From Planctomycetota bacterium (GTDB taxonomy: Bacteria; Planctomycetota; SZUA-567), in assembly GCA_031278535.1 (NCBI GenBank), contig JAITKH010000076.1, forward strand, positions 1-7,325: a stretch of DNA of 7,325 nucleotides, given 5' to 3'. Shown here in pieces: positions 5,647-7,325 of this stretch (its first letter is position 1; each line of letters starts with the position of its first letter). Both the position numbers and the translations under genes were made by a program. Under the pieces are notes generated by a model. It was given only the letters and a program-made list of their open reading frames with translations. It did no database searches and was not told the origin of the DNA.

Positions 5647-6450
5647 CTATACCGGTATTCCCATTTTTTCCAAGCGTTTTCGTATTTTCCGGATCATGGC
5701 TCCATGAATCTGGCAAATCCGGCTTTCGGTAACCTTGAGAATATCGCCGATTTCCTTCAGCGTCAGTTCCTCCTCATAATACATGACCACCAGCTGTTTT
5801 TCTTTTTCGGTCAGCATGTCCATGACCATTTTGACGATCTCCTCGGTTTCCAGCCGCGCCCCGGGCGAATCGCTTCGGCCGGCGACAATGGCGCTTTCCA
5901 GGGAGCGCCCGCCTCCTCTCTCATTGTTCTCGGAAAGGCTGACGCGACGGGCGGCCTGGGCGCTCATCTCGGCGTCCCAATACTCGTCCATGGTGAGGCC
6001 AGCGGCGGCGGCGATATCCTCGGGCACAGCCTGAGAACCCTGGCTCAGCAGTTCCGATTCCACTTTCTCAATGCGGTTGACCCTGTCCCGTACCACCCGC
6101 CCAAGAATATCGTGCGACCGCAATTCGTCCAGCACCGCGCCGCGGATGCGGGTAATGGCGTATGTGGTGAACTTGGCGTCCAGGGTCGGATCGTACTTGT
6201 CCACTGCGGAGATCAAGCCAAGACAGCCGGCTGAATACAGTTCCTCTCGGGAAATGAACGAGGGAAGGTTGATGGCCATTCGCGACACCGTCACTTTCAC
6301 CAGCGGGAGATAGCTGTCAACCAGCGCCTCGTAGGCCGCCCGGTCGCCATCGCGGGTCTTTTTCCAGAGTTCCGTCTGGCCGGAATCGTCATCCTCGTCG
6401 CTTGGTCCGGATTTGCTTCCGGATTGGTTTCCCCGCGACATGGATGACAT
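5647..6450 (-). CDS. fliA: Flagellar RNA polymerase sigma factor, FliA/WhiG (sigma-28) type
   Basis: The 267-residue protein has the three-region organisation of FliA-type sigma factors and lacks regions 1.1 and the non-conserved insert of primary sigma factors. Region 2 spans about 46-113, including EELYSAGCLGLISAVDKYD and TTYAITRIRGAVLDELR for core binding and -10 recognition. Region 3 is at about 118-170. Region 4 spans about 203-262, with the helix-turn-helix LTLKEIGDILKVTESRICQI (229-248) for the -35 element. The first 25 residues are Ser/Asp/Gly-rich and probably disordered. The ATG at 6450 has GGGAG eight bases upstream; the Met at codon 4 would be too far from it. The upstream glutaredoxin gene is closed by a terminator, so fliA should have its own promoter in 6451-6587, though I see no convincing one. 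The FlgM-type gene immediately downstream supports the flagellar assignment. Confidence 0.94.
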   Translation of the reverse strand: MSSMSRGNQSGSKSGPSDEDDDSGQTELWKKTRDGDRAAYEALVDSYLPLVKVTVSRMAINLPSFISREELYSAGCLGLISAVDKYDPTLDAKFTTYAITRIRGAVLDELRSHDILGRVVRDRVNRIEKVESELLSQGSQAVPEDIAAAAGLTMDEYWDAEMSAQAARRVSLSENNERGGGRSLESAIVAGRSDSPGARLETEEIVKMVMDMLTEKEKQLVVMYYEEELTLKEIGDILKVTESRICQIHGAMIRKIRKRLEKMGIPV

Positions 6451-6587
6451 CAGGCATTCTCCCGATCACGCCGTCGGCGGCTTCGAATCGATCCGATCTT
6501 ATTTTCCAGCGTCGGAAATCTTCTTTCAGGATTTCATCGGCGAACCGCACGCCTTTCCCGCGGCGAATGAGGACTTCCCCGGCTCCC

Positions 6588-6622
6588 AAAAGAAACGCGC
6601 ACCCCCGGAATCGGGGAGCGCG
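6588..6622 (-). terminator. Intrinsic terminator of the glutaredoxin gene
   Basis: On the minus strand the stem is formed by 6622-6612 and 6607-6596 (outer CGCGC/GCGCG, inner CCCCG/CGGGG, with a small internal bulge) around a four-base loop, followed directly by TTTCTTTT (6595-6588). It lies 38 bases after the glutaredoxin stop and separates it from fliA. Confidence 0.75.
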
Positions 6623-6660
6623 TCGGGGCGTTGCCAGGCGGCAATCATCGGCGTTCGCGC

Positions 6661-6939
6661 TCAAACCGCCGCCGCTGGCCTGTCCGTCTTCACATCCTTG
6701 AGCTTCCGCATGGCGGAAGGATAATCGTGGAATTCGTCATCCAGACGGAATATAGGCAGGGTATCGAGCATGGTATGGGCAGCCATGACGTCGGCGGAGC
6801 CGTCCTGCCGCCACCCGTCGTGGAGGGTTATGTGATATGCAAGATCATGCTCGGTATAGTCGAAGCCCATCAACTGCAGCTTGCTCTTGGCGGCTGCGCA
6901 TTTACCGCAACCGGGTTTGGAATAAACCTTGATGTTCAT
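6661..6939 (-). CDS. Glutaredoxin-like thiol-disulfide protein
   Basis: The 92-residue protein starts with a beta strand (MNIKVYS) followed by PGCGKC, the CxxC redox centre at Cys11-Cys14, and has TLPIF at 60-64 with Pro62 as the expected cis-proline of the thioredoxin fold. This is glutaredoxin-family architecture. Between them a segment of about 35 residues (HITLHDGWRQDG, 36-47, onward) is longer than in classical glutaredoxins, so glutathione may not be its partner. It should be a soluble cytoplasmic redox protein. The ATG at 6939 has GGAG eight bases upstream and puts the CxxC at the usual place; in-frame extension to 7269 is not plausible coding sequence. Its start overlaps the stop of a 19-codon leader ORF, and a terminator follows, so it forms its own transcription unit. 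Confidence 0.88.
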   Translation of the reverse strand: MNIKVYSKPGCGKCAAAKSKLQLMGFDYTEHDLAYHITLHDGWRQDGSADVMAAHTMLDTLPIFRLDDEFHDYPSAMRKLKDVKTDRPAAAV

Positions 6940-6995
6940 GGAAAAAACTCCTTTTTCAAACTGCGGCGCCAATTCCCCTTTTCCGCGCGATTCAT
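6936..6995 (-). CDS. Possible leader peptide overlapping the glutaredoxin start
   Basis: A 19-codon ORF, MNRAEKGNWRRSLKKEFFP, starts at an ATG preceded by GGAGAGGA, a ribosome-binding site at least as good as that of the glutaredoxin gene. Its TGA overlaps the glutaredoxin ATG as ATGA, the classic arrangement for translational coupling. The glutaredoxin ribosome-binding site GGAG lies inside the leader ORF, so ribosomes finishing the peptide could restart directly. The peptide is strongly basic (six Arg/Lys, ending FFP) and has no family I recognise. It could be a chance ORF. Confidence 0.45.
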   Translation of the reverse strand: MNRAEKGNWRRSLKKEFFP

Positions 6996-7262
6996 AGTCC
7001 TCTCCAATTATTTTCAAGCCAATTCTTTCCAGCATACGGACAAAATTGAAAAAAGCAAGAAAAAAACCATATGGCGATTGATTCTTTTCTTTCTGTAAGG
7101 TAATGCGCTGCGCAAGTTTTTCATTTTTGTAATTAGTCGTCCCTGAAAAAGGGGGAGTGAGGCAATTAGCCCGGCCCGACGGAGGCTGCGTCAAGCGGCC
7201 CGAGTGGAGGGAAAACGGAAGAATACGGGAATAAGACGACAAAAAAGGTGATTTTCCCTGAA
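6996..7262. other. Divergent intergenic region
   Basis: Between the leader ORF and the possible plus-strand gene I see no supported coding sequence on either strand. The left half (about 7040-7140) is AT-rich with several A/T runs and contains the candidate glutaredoxin promoter. The right half is GC-richer and holds only a small hairpin-capable CCCT-N5-AGGG at 7142-7154. No tRNA, riboswitch or other RNA gene is recognisable. Confidence 0.5.
7031..7058 (-). promoter_or_regulatory. Candidate sigma-70-like promoter for leader ORF and glutaredoxin
   Basis: On the minus strand TTGCTT (7058-7053) and TATGCT (7036-7031) are 16 bases apart in an AT-rich stretch. The -10 box matches the consensus at four of six positions. 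Transcription would begin near 7024, about 29 nt before the leader ATG and 85 nt before the glutaredoxin ATG. Confidence 0.4.
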
Positions 7263-7325
7263 GTGACAAAAAAAGCCGACAATGAACCTAAGGAGCAACC
7301 TCAGGTTTTGACCAACCGCGCACAG
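7263..7325 (+). CDS. Possible 5' end of a divergent gene (runs off right edge)
   Basis: A plus-strand frame from the GTG at 7263 stays open for 21 codons to the window edge and reads as a plausible polar protein N-terminus (VTKKADNEPKEQPQVLTNRA and one more residue). An in-frame GTG at 7248 would add five residues. An AAGGTGAT element at 7245-7252 could be the ribosome-binding site, but its spacing to 7263 is long. The Lys-rich start followed by xTNRA is faintly like the N-terminus of SmpB, the tmRNA-binding protein, but 21 residues are too few to name it. Alternatively these bases could be the 3' end and terminator hairpin of a minus-strand gene further right. Confidence 0.35.
   Translation, partial: MTKKADNEPKEQPQVLTNRAQ
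7285..7307. repeat. Inverted repeat near right edge
   Basis: AACCTAAGG (7285-7293) and CCTCAGGTT (7299-7307) form a 9-bp stem with one G-U pair on the minus-strand transcript and a five-base loop. Seven T residues follow on the minus strand at 7274-7268, ten bases beyond the stem, which is farther than usual for an intrinsic terminator. It may end a minus-strand gene lying to the right, or be chance symmetry inside the possible plus-strand coding start. Confidence 0.35.

Noticed and set aside
6496..6501. TAAGAT upstream of fliA as a sigma-70 -10 box
   Set aside because: No acceptable -35 box lies 15-19 bases upstream, so a promoter call is not supported.
6534..6541. GCCGATGA on the minus strand upstream of fliA as a sigma-28 -10 box
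   Set aside because: It matches seven of eight consensus positions, but there is no TAAA-type -35 element at a suitable distance upstream.
6389..6664. Minus-strand ORF of 91 codons, starting TTG at the glutaredoxin stop and overlapping the start of fliA
   Set aside because: The TTG overlap with the glutaredoxin TGA looked like coupling, but the frame runs through the glutaredoxin terminator hairpin, overlaps fliA by about 60 bases and encodes an Arg-rich sequence of no recognisable type.
6940..7269. N-terminal extension of the glutaredoxin to 202 codons
   Set aside because: The upstream frame is Ser/Pro/Phe-rich and crosses the candidate promoter; the ATG at 6939 has a ribosome-binding site and gives the normal glutaredoxin N-terminus.

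Overview
The window looks like ordinary chromosome from a Gram-negative, flagellated, moderately GC-rich bacterium. It carries housekeeping and flagellar-regulation genes, with no sign of a phage, transposon, CRISPR array or defence island. A lipobox-bearing lipoprotein implies a lipoprotein-processing envelope. A FliA-type sigma factor with a FlgM-type anti-sigma factor implies flagella. The HExxH lipoprotein resembles DUF1570-type peptidases, which are common in Planctomycetota and relatives, so a planctomycete or other PVC-like host is a reasonable guess; the sequence alone does not prove it.

Layout: every confidently called gene is on the minus strand, so transcription runs from right to left. 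From right to left these are: (i) the 5' end of a possible plus-strand gene at the right edge (weak call); (ii) a divergent intergenic region with a candidate promoter, a 19-codon leader ORF with a good Shine-Dalgarno sequence, and a glutaredoxin-like gene whose ATG overlaps the leader stop (ATGA), followed by an intrinsic terminator; (iii) a motility-control cluster, fliA, flgM and a single-domain PilZ protein, closed by a strong intrinsic terminator with a 15-bp perfect stem; (iv) topA, starting at a GTG with a strong ribosome-binding site and encoding a 929-residue topoisomerase I with four zinc ribbons and an unusual N-terminal extension of about 120 residues; (v) a lipoprotein zinc metallopeptidase 99 nt downstream of topA, perhaps read from the topA transcript; (vi) an AT-rich, repeat-rich leader; and (vii) the N-terminal 91 codons of an unrecognised polar protein running off the left edge.

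The functional theme of the middle block is clear. FliA would direct RNA polymerase to late flagellar promoters, FlgM would hold FliA inactive until the hook is complete, and the PilZ protein could add a cyclic-di-GMP input to motility or surface behaviour. flgM seems to have its own sigma-70-like promoter, nested in the hairpin that could end the fliA transcript, so sigma factor and anti-sigma factor levels could be set separately. The points most worth checking are the leader ORF overlapping the glutaredoxin start, the nested terminator/promoter between fliA and flgM, the topA leader hairpin whose loop is complementary to the Shine-Dalgarno region, and the unidentified N-terminal region of TopA. 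I see no evidence for a wholly new multi-gene system here.
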